A DNA stretch of 64,000 nucleotides. Origin: Rhodotorula mucilaginosa (taxonomy: Eukaryota > Basidiomycota > Microbotryomycetes > Sporidiobolales > Sporidiobolaceae). The stretch is taken from positions 1,364,001-1,428,000 of the forward strand of contig CP137869.1 of NCBI GenBank assembly GCA_034406715.1. Reading direction: 5' to 3'. The position numbers and the translations under genes are program-made. Positions 35,389 to 45,253 of the stretch are shown here, in pieces (the stretch's first letter is position 1; every line of letters starts with the position of its first letter). The notes under the pieces are model-generated. The model was given only the letters and a program-made list of their open reading frames with translations. It had not been told where the DNA came from and did not search any database.

Positions 35389-36024
35389 ATGTCCGGATCG
35401 GCACCTCAAACCGATGACACGATGGAACCGTACGTGTTAGTGATCAATGGGTGGCCGCATGAGCCGATTAGTTCTGTGCGTAGTTTGGCTCGCCTGCTTT
35501 GAGGTGCAAGAGCAGCGCGGCTGATGCGCAGGCACGCTGCAGCCGAGGATTGCCTTTGCTGCCGCAGCCTGCGGAGCGGGTGCTGCTGGCTGGCTCCCTC
35601 TGCGAAGCGCACCGCTGCTGTAAGCTTGTTACTCATTCTATGACTCTCTCAAGACTTGCACTAGGTGCACTGGTGGGATGCATGCTCATTCTTGCGCTTT
35701 TCGCGCAGGTTTTTCGTTGTCGCCAATGCTCCAGCTGCAGAGGAAGCGATGCGGTGGCTTCGCAGCGCTGTCACCGTCAATCACGATCCACCTATCCTGC
35801 TCTTACCAGGGGTCAGTGTTGTATGCCGCGGATGTCTGGTCAAGACTATATTTCCTCGTTGACCTTGGGCTCGGCGCGCCCGACATTGTCTGCAGATTCA
35901 CGGCGGGTGGCGCTTGTTCTTGCAGGTAGCTTCGGACCTGATGGCACTCCCGGCGGCGAGCTACAAGGTTTTCTCTCAAGGTCCAGACGGTCATGTGTAC
36001 CGTTTTCTCCCTGAACAGGGCTGA
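35389..36024 (+). CDS. Small novel protein with a hydrophobic segment
   Basis: Four exons: 35389-35479, 35532-35619, 35709-35811 and 35926-36024, giving 126 aa. All joins keep phase, with donors GTAGTT, GTAAGC and GTCAGT. The protein starts MSGSAPQTDDTMEPYVLV. An Ala/Gly-rich hydrophobic stretch lies in the middle (IAFAAAACGAGAAGWLPL, then LLFFVVANAPAAEEAMRWL). It ends SQGPDGHVYRFLPEQG. One or two membrane-associated helices are likely, as in small organelle inner-membrane proteins, but that is a guess. Exons this short leave no conspicuous single ORF. Homology elsewhere is unknown to me. Confidence 0.5.
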
Positions 36025-36618
36025 AGGCAAGTTTCTAACCTGTTTTCTCCGCACCCCATCTCCTTTCATCACATCCTAACTGACTGTGATCCTGTTTGCA
36101 TCCTTTTAAACCATAGTCCCCGCTCTGATGATGTACGCTTGCGTGAGGTTTCAGCTTGAGGATCGTGTCTGCTTGAGGCTGTGATGGTGCAACTTGCCTT
36201 TTTTTTTCGGGCATATCACCACGAGTTCTGTAGGAGCTGCTGCTTGCGGCAGTGTGAGCTTTGAATTGCGCAACTACCACAGAGCAAGAGCTACAGTCAA
36301 GTGAGAGGAAACTGATTGAGAGTTTAAGCTACAGTCCGCGCCCGAGCAAGCCCGAGACCTTACGATGGCAACTCTCCCTGTTCTTGACCCAAGCAGGCCA
36401 AGTCGGGCCTGAAGAGCGAGACTCGTCGAGGTTATCGAGTCTGCGGTAACATATTGTTCGAAAGAAGCGGGAGAAGCTGTCCGATCTGGACGAGTGTGAC
36501 TGGATTTTGGGTGGCGAAAAGCGCAAATTGGACCGGAAAAAAGCGACCAAGTTCTGCAATTGCTTTCTCACCCTGTTGCCTCTGCTCTTTTTCAGACGGT
36601 CAATACACTCTTTGATCA
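36025..36618. other. Intergenic up to the RPP0 duplication breakpoint
   Basis: Less GC-rich DNA. A pyrimidine tract ending CTCTTTTTCAG at about 36597 sits just before the duplicated segment and looks like a 3' splice site. No complete gene is supported. Confidence 0.4.
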
Positions 36619-37112
36619 GATCATCCAGATCTTCTCCGAGGGCCAGCTCTTCCCGGCCTCGGTCCTCGACGTCTCGGAGGACGAGCTCGTCGGCCGCTTC
36701 ATGCAGGGCGTCCAGACCATCGCAGCCATCTCGCTCGCGATCTCGTACCCCACCCTCGCCTCGGTCACCCACTCGCTTGTCAACACTTACAAGCGCGTCC
36801 TTGCCGTCGCCCTCGAGACCGACTACACCTTCCCGGAGGTCGAGGCCCTCAAGGACCGCCTCGCGAACCCGGAGGCGTACGCCGCCGCCGCCCCGGCCGC
36901 TGACGCCGGCGCTGCTGCTGGTGGCGCTGCCGCCAAGGAGGAGAAGCCCGCGGAGGAGGAGGAGGAGTCGGACGACGATCTCGGTTTCGGCCTCTTCGTG
37001 AGTGTTTCTGTCCCTTGTGTTTTTGCGCTCTCGGGGAAAAAGCTGCGGCGGGTCCAGTTCTTTGCCAAATTGCCCCACTGACTCTCCTTTTCTTTGCCTC
37101 GTCTAGGACTAA
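36619..37112 (+). pseudogene. 5'-truncated RPP0 copy
   Basis: The copy keeps the last 126 codons of exon 2 (to 36997), the final intron (36998-37106) and the terminal GACTAA exon (37107-37112). The rRNA-binding N-terminal domain is missing, so it cannot act as a normal stalk base. The frame is intact and opens upstream through TVNTLFDQ, directly after an acceptor-like CTTTTTCAG. A fusion transcript with unseen upstream exons is therefore possible. The coding part has no disabling changes, which suggests a recent event or continued selection on the acidic tail. Confidence 0.75.
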
Positions 37113-37389
37113 ACGTCTCGCCTCCAGCTCAGCGCTTGCGGGATCGGGGTGGCGGAAGCGGAGGAGGAGGAGACGAGAAAAGTTGGAATGGTGGCTCATC
37201 TGTTCGGCGGGCAGCAGGCGGAGCGAGATGCGAGCGGTTTTTTGCTTTCCAGGGAGCACTTTACTGTGCTTCTTGCTGTGCAAAGCCGTGCGCGTCTCGT
37301 GTTTTCTGCTGTTCGCCGTCGGTGGCGTCGTCTTCCAGGAGGGGATCAAGAAGCGATTCTTTGTTGCACTCAGCTTTCTTTCTCACTGA
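36619..37389 (+). repeat. Second copy of the RPP0 3' segment
   Basis: Direct repeat of 33214-33985. The coding part is almost identical to RPP0, differing mostly at third codon positions. The last intron and 3' flank are also present but more changed. Retention of the intron shows duplication at DNA level rather than retroposition. Confidence 0.9.
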
Positions 37390-37709
37390 GAACACCTCTC
37401 GCGCTTCGTCAGCGAGAGAGACTGTGTGCTCTGCATGCTTCGGACCTCTTGAGAGCGGTATCATCAACACTTTCTGCAGAGCGCGCCGGCAAGCTGAGAA
37501 GCCCGCGCCTTCTCAAACAGCGACCCTCCTCTCCTTTCCCTGAACACAGATTCGCTTCCTCTCGAATTATACCTGCGCAGCTTGCCAGACAACAGCTGTG
37601 CGTGCCGGACAGTGAAAGAGTCCAAGAGCGGGGTGAAAGTGCTGACAAACCAACTGTGCGCGATCTTTCCAATCCTCGGACGTCCGGGCACCTTTGCGGT
37701 ATGAATTGC
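37390..37709. other. Intergenic between the RPP0 copy and MYND gene A
   Basis: Diverged continuation of the duplicated flank, then the 3' side of the minus-strand MYND gene. No gene is supported. Confidence 0.4.
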
Positions 37710-38736
37710 TCAAGTTACAGGATCCTTGAGCATGTACCCAAAGAGTAGGTGGTGAGGATCGTCAGGATTTGGTACAACATTGAGTTGATACTCGGCCAAT
37801 GCCGGCACTGCTGCGAGCATGAAGGTAAAGCACGCTCTGAGCTGCCTCGCGGCCACTTTTGGGTTCTTGACCGGGTGCGGTTTGAGATCGATAAAGAGAG
37901 ACAGGAGCGCGTTGGCGACCAGATGAACGGTCACCAATTGTGACAGATCGGAGACCTCGCCGGCGAGAAGATGCACGAGGCCTGCCCATGTCGCGCAGCG
38001 GTGAAAAAGCTCGAGGCGCTCACGGCGCGACATGTCCGGCACATAGCCTGCGATCCAGCACTCCAATCCATGTGCAAACAACCAAGGTGGGAGACTGAGG
38101 GGCGTGCTGGGCCAGCTAGCTGGCGTGCGCGCGAAATCGTTGATGCAGGCAGCAAATGTGATTCGGATATTCTCCCGCCGTGGTAGCGGCTGCGTCGAGA
38201 GCCACTCTTTCAAGTATGGCGCATGCTGTTTACGTTAATCGCGTGGAGCAAAGCGGGTCAGCTGCGGATGGGCGGGCCAGACCTGCCACGAACACACAGC
38301 TTGGGGAAAGGGAGGGCGGATCACATCCTGTCACGCACCTGGGCAAATGATCCGGGCGGGAGATGCATCCCTCCTTCGACGCTGTGCGCAAGAAGGTAGA
38401 GATAGCCCCCGCCTGGCGATGCAAGCGCCTGCTGAAACGCGGGCTTCTTGGCGATTTCGAGTTCGGCGGGCGACACGTCGGGCAGTTTTCGGAGGTCGGC
38501 TTTGCCCGGGCCGCAGACTGGCTTGTGAGCGAACCATACCTGCAAGAGTGCGACGAGGTCAGCGTGGTTGCCCTGATACTTGAAAGGACCTCGACCGAGG
38601 AAGCGACACCAACGAGTTTCTGGTGCTCGGGGGAGCAGAAATAGAGACGGACGTCTGCGCGAGCGCAGGCGCTACATTGCAGCTCGGCTTCGCTCCCGCA
38701 GACACAGCATAGCGTGTAGGTCGCCGGCGGCGCCAT
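37710..38736 (-). CDS. MYND-type zinc finger protein (tandem copy A)
   Basis: Three exons: 38736-38614, 38539-38339 and 38225-37710 (279 aa). The N-terminal MYND finger reads CCVC, QCSAC, YFCSPEHQ and FAHKPVC. The usual YCSxxCQ cysteine is replaced by histidine (CSPEHQ), which can still bind zinc. Intron 1 interrupts the finger after HQKL and uses a GTTGGT donor. The C-terminal 210 residues are helical and mostly hydrophobic, with no second domain I recognise. MYND fingers usually bind short proline-rich peptides. The gene at 38990-40011 has the same exon plan and clear sequence similarity (EWLSTQP, HPVK, PPGS-AQ), so the two are a tandem duplication. Confidence 0.85.
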
Positions 38737-38989
38737 GTGTCGGTGGGAGTCCGGGCAAGTTCGGACGTCCTTTGCTGGAAGCGAGACTCGGCGGTGGTCG
38801 GTGCGGGCAGAAAGGCGCACTCGACGTCCAGAAGGATCAATCAGTCGACTGGAACACGAGTACAGCAACTTCACGGTTCGAGCGAGAACGCCAAACCGCG
38901 ATGAGAACTTTTGCGTTTGGCTTCCGCTTCTCTGTTTGATCTTTCCAAATTCCCTCGGACGCTTCGACACCTTTTGTAGCACGAACAGC

Positions 38990-40011
38990 TCAAGTTACAA
39001 GCCCCTTGGGCATGATCAGATAGTCTGGTTTATCGGGATTCAACGACACAGCGAGGCGATACCCGGCCATCGCCGGCACTGCTGCGAGAAGGCCTGAAAA
39101 CAGCGCCGCGAGCGTGTCGGCCGCCTCTTGTGGTTTCTTAACCGGGTGGACGCAGACGGAAGGAAGAAGAAACCAAGTCCCACCCGCGACGAAACGGACG
39201 ATGTCCGCGGCGGGAAAGGACGGATCGAGAGCGTCGTTGCGGGCGAGGAGGTGCAAGAGGCCGGCCCAAATTGCGGTGCGGTGACAGAGCTCGACGCGCT
39301 CGATGCGTGACGAGTCGGGAAGGTACTCGGCGAGCCAGCATTCAAGGTGGAGCGCCAACATCCACGGCGGGAGACTCCGGAGCCAGCTGACGGGGCTCGA
39401 CGGGAGGCGTACAAACTCGTTGATGACGTCGGCAAAGGTGGACCGGATCCCTTCCCGCTGAGGTTGCGGTTGGGTCGAGAGCCACTCTGTCAAGTGTGGC
39501 GCGTGCTATCGTTGTGTTGGTCGTCGCGCCGGAGTCAAAGCAAAAACAAACAAAGCGGGTCAGGCGCGCTAAGACGGACGGGAACTGCAAACGATCCGAT
39601 CACCCACCTGTGCGCACGACCCAGGCGGGAGCAGCAACTCGCGTTCGGCGTACCGCATGCGAAGGTAGAAATTGCGTCCGCCGCTCGGGTGCGCGAGCCT
39701 CTCCTGGAACTCGGGCATCTGACAAATCTCGAGTTCGGCGGGCGACAGTTCGGGCAGGATTTGAAAGAGGGCTTTCCCCGGTCCGCAAATCGGTTTGTGG
39801 GCGAACCAGACCTGAGAGTCTTTCGACGGTTAGCGAGGTTGTCGGCCGGCGGCCGTCGGAACAGCCTCAAACCGACGAACCGACTTGCGAGTTTCTGATG
39901 CTCGGGGGAGCAGAAGTACAGCTTGGGGCCGGATCGAGCGCAGGCACTGCATTGAAGCTCGGCTGGAGACGCGCAGACACAGCAGAGCGTGTGGATCGTT
40001 GGCGACGCCAT
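38990..40011 (-). CDS. MYND-type zinc finger protein (tandem copy B)
   Basis: Three exons: 40011-39889, 39811-39608 and 39505-38990 (280 aa). The finger has CCVC, QCSAC, YFCSPEHQ and FAHKPIC, with the same Cys-to-His change as copy A. Intron 1 lies at the identical position but starts with GCAAGT. It is therefore a GC-AG intron, because no GT donor keeps the frame. The C-terminal region (EWLSTQPQPQREGIRSTF onward) aligns with copy A along its length. Function is unknown. The pair lies head to tail with 253 nt between, and this copy shares a short divergent promoter with YAR1. Confidence 0.87.
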
Positions 40012-40323
40012 GCTGCCTCGAGGAACGGGTGTCCGGAGTCGTCGGCGAGCGGGGACGTCCTTGTTCCGGAAGCGGCTTGGGCAGCGGTCCGCGCGGGCAA
40101 GACGTTGAAGTTTAGAAAGAGCAATCAGTCGGAAGTATAGCGACTCTTCGGGAAGTGATCGAGAACGCAGTCAGTTTGGTGATGAGAATTTTTTCCAGCT
40201 CCGCTTCCGCGTGTCAGGCGGTCGAGCTGAGCGAACATCCGTCAGGCTTTCATCTCTCTGCATAGCCAAGGCCTGGAGGGAAAAGCTTGCTTCTTGCGCA
40301 GATTACCCGAGAGACCGCCCACC
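40012..40323. other. Bidirectional promoter of MYND gene B and YAR1
   Basis: 312 nt between divergent start codons. No conserved element is obvious. Confidence 0.5.
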
Positions 40324-41071
40324 ATGTCGAACGACCCGCGCCCGACGCCGTCCGACGAAGAAGTCGCCGCCCTGCTCGACTGCTTCCGCTACGGCGACCT
40401 CGAGCAGGACGACCTCGGAGACATTCAGCGCTTTGCCGAGCACTACGGCGACGAGTGGCTCGCCAACGCCCGCGACGACCGAGGGAACACGCCCTTGCAC
40501 ATGGCCGGCGGGAACGGACACCTCGGTGAGTGGTGGCGGATAACAAGGCGTTGCCAACGTGTAGAAAGCTATAACTAACTCGAGAGGGACACACCCGCCC
40601 GCAGAGATTGTTCAGTGGCTGCTACCGCGACTGCCCGCGTCGGCGCTCGTCGCGCAAAACTCGGCCCAGTCGACCCCGCTGCACTGGATCGCAATCAACT
40701 ACCACCTCCCGATCCTCCAACTCTTGTGCCCGCTCCTGCCCGCCTCGGCGTTCGAGATCAAGAACCAGCACGGTAAGACGGCCGTCGAGGAAGCGGAGGA
40801 GGCGTGCGAGGCGCTCATCGTCGCGGAGGAGGATCAGGATACCCCCAAGGGACAGGAACGCGTGCGGAGGGAGAAATCGGTCGCGTACATCCTCGGATGC
40901 ATGGGCCTCGGAGTCAAGAACCCGACCGGCGGGGACGAGAGCAAGGCCGAGGAAACGGAGGGCGACACCGTCAGTGCGGACAAGGCTGGCGAGGTGCGGA
41001 GATTGACTGAGCAGGCAGAGAAGCTCAAGCTCGAACAGGAGGACAAGGCCAAGCGGCAGGCCGCTGCATAG
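40324..41071 (+). CDS. YAR1: Ankyrin-repeat protein, Yar1-like Rps3 chaperone
   Basis: Two exons, 40324-40525 and 40605-41071 (222 aa, against 200 in yeast Yar1). An N-terminal helical lead is followed by ankyrin repeats with NTPLHMAGGNGHLEIVQWLL and STPLHWIAINYHLPILQLL, then NQHGKTAVEEA and a Glu/Lys-rich helical tail. Size, two-repeat layout and charged tail match Yar1, which shields newly made Rps3 until it joins the 40S subunit. Ankyrin proteins are easily confused, so a different small ankyrin adaptor is possible. Convergent with PEX7, 133 nt away. Confidence 0.75.
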
Positions 41072-41204
41072 AAGCTCCCTCCTGTTGTTTCCCTTTTTCC
41101 ACTCTTCGTTGTTGTAATCCTTCCTCCGTTCACGTCTCTCTCTCGGGGTTTATTCCTCTCTCGAAAAGTGGGTTTCTCCTGCAAGGTTAGGAAAGGACCG
41201 CCCC

Positions 41205-42653
41205 TCATCGCCAGAGATGCACCTCCTGATCCCAACTACAACTCGCGACCGTCCCTTCCTCAAACAGGCTCCACCCGACGCCGACGACAAACTCCTTGTG
41301 CCGGTCCCACACGCGTTCGATCCTCGCTCCCATCCCTCCCCGCGCAGAGAACGTCGACATTGACCCTGCACCGGCTCCGGCAGCGGCGGGATCGACGGAC
41401 CAGATCCGCGACGTCATGTCGTACGAAGCGGTGGCGACGAGGTCTCTCCGATAGGGGGACCACGCGACCCTCCTGACGGCATACTCGTGCCCCAACAGAG
41501 TCGCGACCGTCGCGTTCGGCACCACGTGAGGTATTGAGGCGCCTGGAGCCGTAGGTGTGGAAGAGGCGGCGCGGAGGTCGTGGATCTTGACGGACCGGTC
41601 GACGGAAGCGGTCGCGATCAAGTTGGGGTCGTACTTGTTGAAATCGAGGTCGAGGATCTCGGACCCGATGTGAGCCGGGATGGTCACTTGGGCGGTGGCG
41701 AGGGCGGGTGTATGGGGCGAGGAGGGAGAGGCAGCGGTGGAAGAGGGCGGGAGGGGAAGTCGCGTATCCCAGACCTTGAGGGAGCCGTCGGACGAACAGG
41801 AGGCGATGATGGAAGGTTGCGAAGGCGAGAACAGGGCCGCGTAGACGCACGCGCCGTGCGCCGGGATGGTCTGTAACGATGCGGGCCGTTCCGGAGTCCA
41901 CTGTCCGCGAGGGTGGTTAGCTTCCGGTCGGCAGAATGGCCAGGGAAAGCGGGAGACGGGCGCACAATCTTGATCGAACCGTCCCAGCTGCTCGTGCAAA
42001 ACAGCTCCTTCATCGTGTTGCTCCAATCGACGCTAAACACCTCGCGCTGGTGTTCGTGCCATTTCCGGATCGGAAAGTCCTGCGGGCGCGCGGCGAGGTT
42101 AGCCTTTTTCGGCTGGGGTTGATGGCGCTGAGATAAAGGATCCGGCGCACGTTGAGCATGATGTCCCACAGCTTGACGCTGCCGTCCCCGCTGCCGGTTG
42201 CGATCTGATTCTCGTGCAGCTCACTCCAGGCGAGGTCGTACAAGCCGTCCTGGGTGTCGAAGCTGCGTGGGTCATGCATGGTCAGCGACGGCGGACGAGA
42301 CGACCCTTTTCGTGAGCAGGCAGCCGCACCCCTTTTCTATGGCCATTCCGTGGTCGATGCCCGGCTGCTGGGGAGGGAGTGCCGCATCGTGGATGCCGAC
42401 GACGCTGAGTCTGCCGTTTCCGACGAGGCCAAAGTTGGCCGCTCCTGCGACGGCGAGCTTGTTCGGGTAGAAGGGCGAGAAAGCGAGGGAATAGCATGCG
42501 AACCTATGCGTGCGCGCACCTCTCGCGCGGTGTCAGCTCACAAGAGGTCGAGAGAGGTGTGCGAAGTGGGGGAAGAGAGAGGACGGACCCGGGTGTCCGG
42601 ACTCGGCGCTCCTGGGGCGGCGGGCGGTGCGGGGGCGAGAGCGGCGTCACCAT
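41205..42653 (-). CDS. PEX7: PTS2 receptor, WD40 protein
   Basis: Five exons: 42653-42589, 42503-42330, 42262-42151, 42079-41966 and 41900-41205 (386 aa). The start reads [13 protein letters not shown], then [20 protein letters not shown], a Pex7 hallmark with FGLVGNGRL following. WD repeats include [55 protein letters not shown] and [12 protein letters not shown]. The end [20 protein letters not shown] is the typical Pex7 close. Pex7 carries PTS2 cargo such as thiolase to peroxisomes with a Pex20/Pex5-type co-receptor. An Ala/Ser/Pro-rich loop of about 25 residues in one blade is larger than usual. Confidence 0.95.
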
Positions 42654-42862
42654 TCCTTCTCTTGCTGTGCGTCTAGACTCGCCGACCGTCTCCGGAGTCA
42701 AGGAACGCGACTTTCGAGGCGAGAAAGCCGGTTCCAACTCACCGGCCGGTCTTTCTCTCATCAGACTGCCCCCTGTCTTGCCCAGAGAAGCATATTCCCA
42801 GTGCTATAGACTTTTCATCCCCGGTGTTGTATATACACGATATTCGATCATCTTGAGCGACT

Positions 42863-44691
42863 CTACAAACTCCCCCGGATCGCTCCCGCCAATTTCTCAA
42901 TCACCCCCTCGCCGCTGCCGCCACTGGTCGCCTCGTCGGTGACGCTCTCGGTCCCGAACGCGCGCTCAAACGCCTCGCCGACGTAGCCGAGCATCTCGCC
43001 CGTCTGCATCGCGCGCTTGTACTTGGCGAAACACAGGCGCGAGGCCGTCCGCGTCAAGGTCGAAGCGGCGTACGCGGCGAGGAGGGTGATCTCTTGCGGC
43101 CGGATCGGGTCCCTGTGCCGTTGATAAGATGGCGCTGGTCAATACTTTCCAAAGAGAAAAAAGAGTCTTGGTGTCAAGGCAAACAGCAGACGCACTCTTC
43201 GTCCTTGGCTTGGCGTTCCTCGTAGTTCTTGCCCCAAGCGAGGAACGTCCCGACCGCGCCACTGAGGACGTCGCCCTGCCCACCACACCGGCGCGAACTG
43301 CCCGTCACGCTACTGACGAGCGTCTCGTGGCCGTTCGTGATCCGGTCGTCCCGTCCCTTTTGGACGATCGTAGGACCGCCGAGCGCTCGCGAGAGGGCCG
43401 AGGCGAGCTCGGTATCCGGAAGTGACGGGTCGAGGTTCTGCGGTGCGGTTCCCAGAAGAGCGGGTCAGGTTCAAGCTCGACAGCGTACGCATCCTGATGG
43501 AAGACCGGTGGTGTCTCCGGCTTCGAGACCAGGAGCGCGCCTCCCACGAGACCGACGGGCCTGGCCAAACTCACGCAACTCTCGACCAACCTCCCAAACT
43601 CGACCACGTTCGGAGTCAACACGGCGCGCTCGTACCCCTTGACGACGCTCGGGTCGTTCTGGACGAGGAACAAGCCGTCGGCGTCGATCACGACGTAGAG
43701 TTGGTTCTCGCGCGCGAGGCGGAGTGCGATCCGCGCCGAGAGTTGCATGTGCTCCGAACGGCCGAGGCTAGGGGGCGGGGGCGTTCGGTGGGTTGGCATA
43801 GTGCGTTTGATTCCGCGTCGGGAAGAGCGGATCATGGGGCGAGTGGGGAGAAAGAAAAGGGAGTGTCAGTCTGATAAGTGGCACGGAAACGAGCTAAAGC
43901 CGCGACGCACCCGGGACCGATGACGAGCGTGTGCAAGCGGGGCAGGACGCCGTTGAACACTTCCTCGATCTGCTGTTCCGAGCTGTCACGGAATGGTAAT
44001 CAGTCTCTTGCGCCTCGCGGGAAAACAAACAAAAACGGGGACTTCCGGGGCGCAGCGGTGACGCACAGGTGTTCGTTCAAGTCGGTGTGGACAATCAAGT
44101 CGGGCGAGTAGGTCTTGATGATGCCTGCCGTTCATTCAGAGTTGGTTCAGTCCCGATCGAGGCGCCGGGACGCAAACGCATCGCGCTCTCTCTCTTTCTT
44201 CGAGAATCGCGGAGAAAGGGAGTCGGGACGTACTGCCGGCAGCGGGTTCGCAAATGACATGAGCGAGGTCGGCTCCCTGTAGCACGGTGTCAAAAGCGAG
44301 TCAGCACGCTTCCTTCGAGGGACGTGGAGCTGGTTGCCGGCACGGGCGCACGCACCATGCGGAGAGTGGTCATGCTGGCAAAGTAGGGCGCTCCCGAGTA
44401 GCTGTTACATCCCAAGTAGATTCGCAGGCGCTCGTTCGTCAGCCCAACCATGAGCGACGACAGAGCGACGGGGGAAAGACTCGTCGACGCAACTCTTTCG
44501 ACCCTCCGACGACGCCGATTCGCCCGGCTTGTCCCTTGTGCAGGTCGGGCGACAGGGGCGGGATCAGCCTCTTGCAGCGGGCGAGACTGTACGCGTGGAG
44601 GTCAGCTCGCAACCCGGTGACGACGAAGAGGAGAGAAAGACAAAACGACTCACGTCTTTGCATGGTCGGCGGTGGTAGCAGCAGTACTCAT
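42863..44691 (-). CDS. NNR2: ATP-dependent NAD(P)H-hydrate dehydratase
   Basis: Nine exons: 44691-44654, 44586-44494, 44401-44356, 44276-44234, 44124-44067, 43982-43911, 43767-43575, 43437-43196 and 43112-42863 (344 aa). Ribokinase-like motifs are in order: [63 protein letters not shown] and the catalytic GGQGDVLSG. The enzyme repairs hydrated NADH and NADPH, working with an epimerase, in cytosol and mitochondria. Two introns (137 and 143 nt) are longer than the norm and one uses GTTGCG. Five exons are shorter than 75 nt. No clear targeting sequence is seen at the chosen start. Confidence 0.95.
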
Positions 44692-45253
44692 TCTGCGTCG
44701 AAGGATAGCAGCAGTCGCCAGGGTTGCGAATCTAGCAGAAAGAAGCGTGCGGTGTGCGAGCGAGCGAGCGAGAAGCGAGGTGAGCAAGCTGGCGACGTCA
44801 ACGGACTCGGAGGTCGAGGCGGAGCACCACTTTTTCAGCTTTTAAGCCTCCCCTTAAGTCTCTGATAAGGAGGAAGGCGGAATGTCAACGAGCTGCTGGT
44901 TGACTTTGCTTCGGAACGCTCGCTGCGGATGAGCGCGAGAGGAGAGAACGAGCAGCAGGTTGGGAAGGGAAGAGCACAGCACGTGTCAAGAGGTAGCAGA
45001 CCACGTTCGCAAGCTCCTGTTCCCCCGCAAGCCTCGCTCAGGCCCTCTCCGCGGAGTTGCTCGAGCTCAACGAGATTGTTCATCGACGGGAGCAGTTTGG
45101 CTTTTTCTCTCTCCTCTACACTCGCTCTTTTCTGCGCCTGTTTCGATTCATCTGCACACTCGCTTCTGACTCGCTCTGCCTGCTTGATTCCGGTTGCTCG
45201 CTCGGCCCCCGCCTCCGCTTTCGTCTTCCCGCCCGCCGCTCGAACGAAGGAGG
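44692..45253. other. Bidirectional promoter region, NNR2 and glycoprotein gene
   Basis: 562 nt between divergent starts. The part near 45250 is CT-rich, as in promoters of expressed secreted-protein genes. No gene is supported. Confidence 0.45.
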
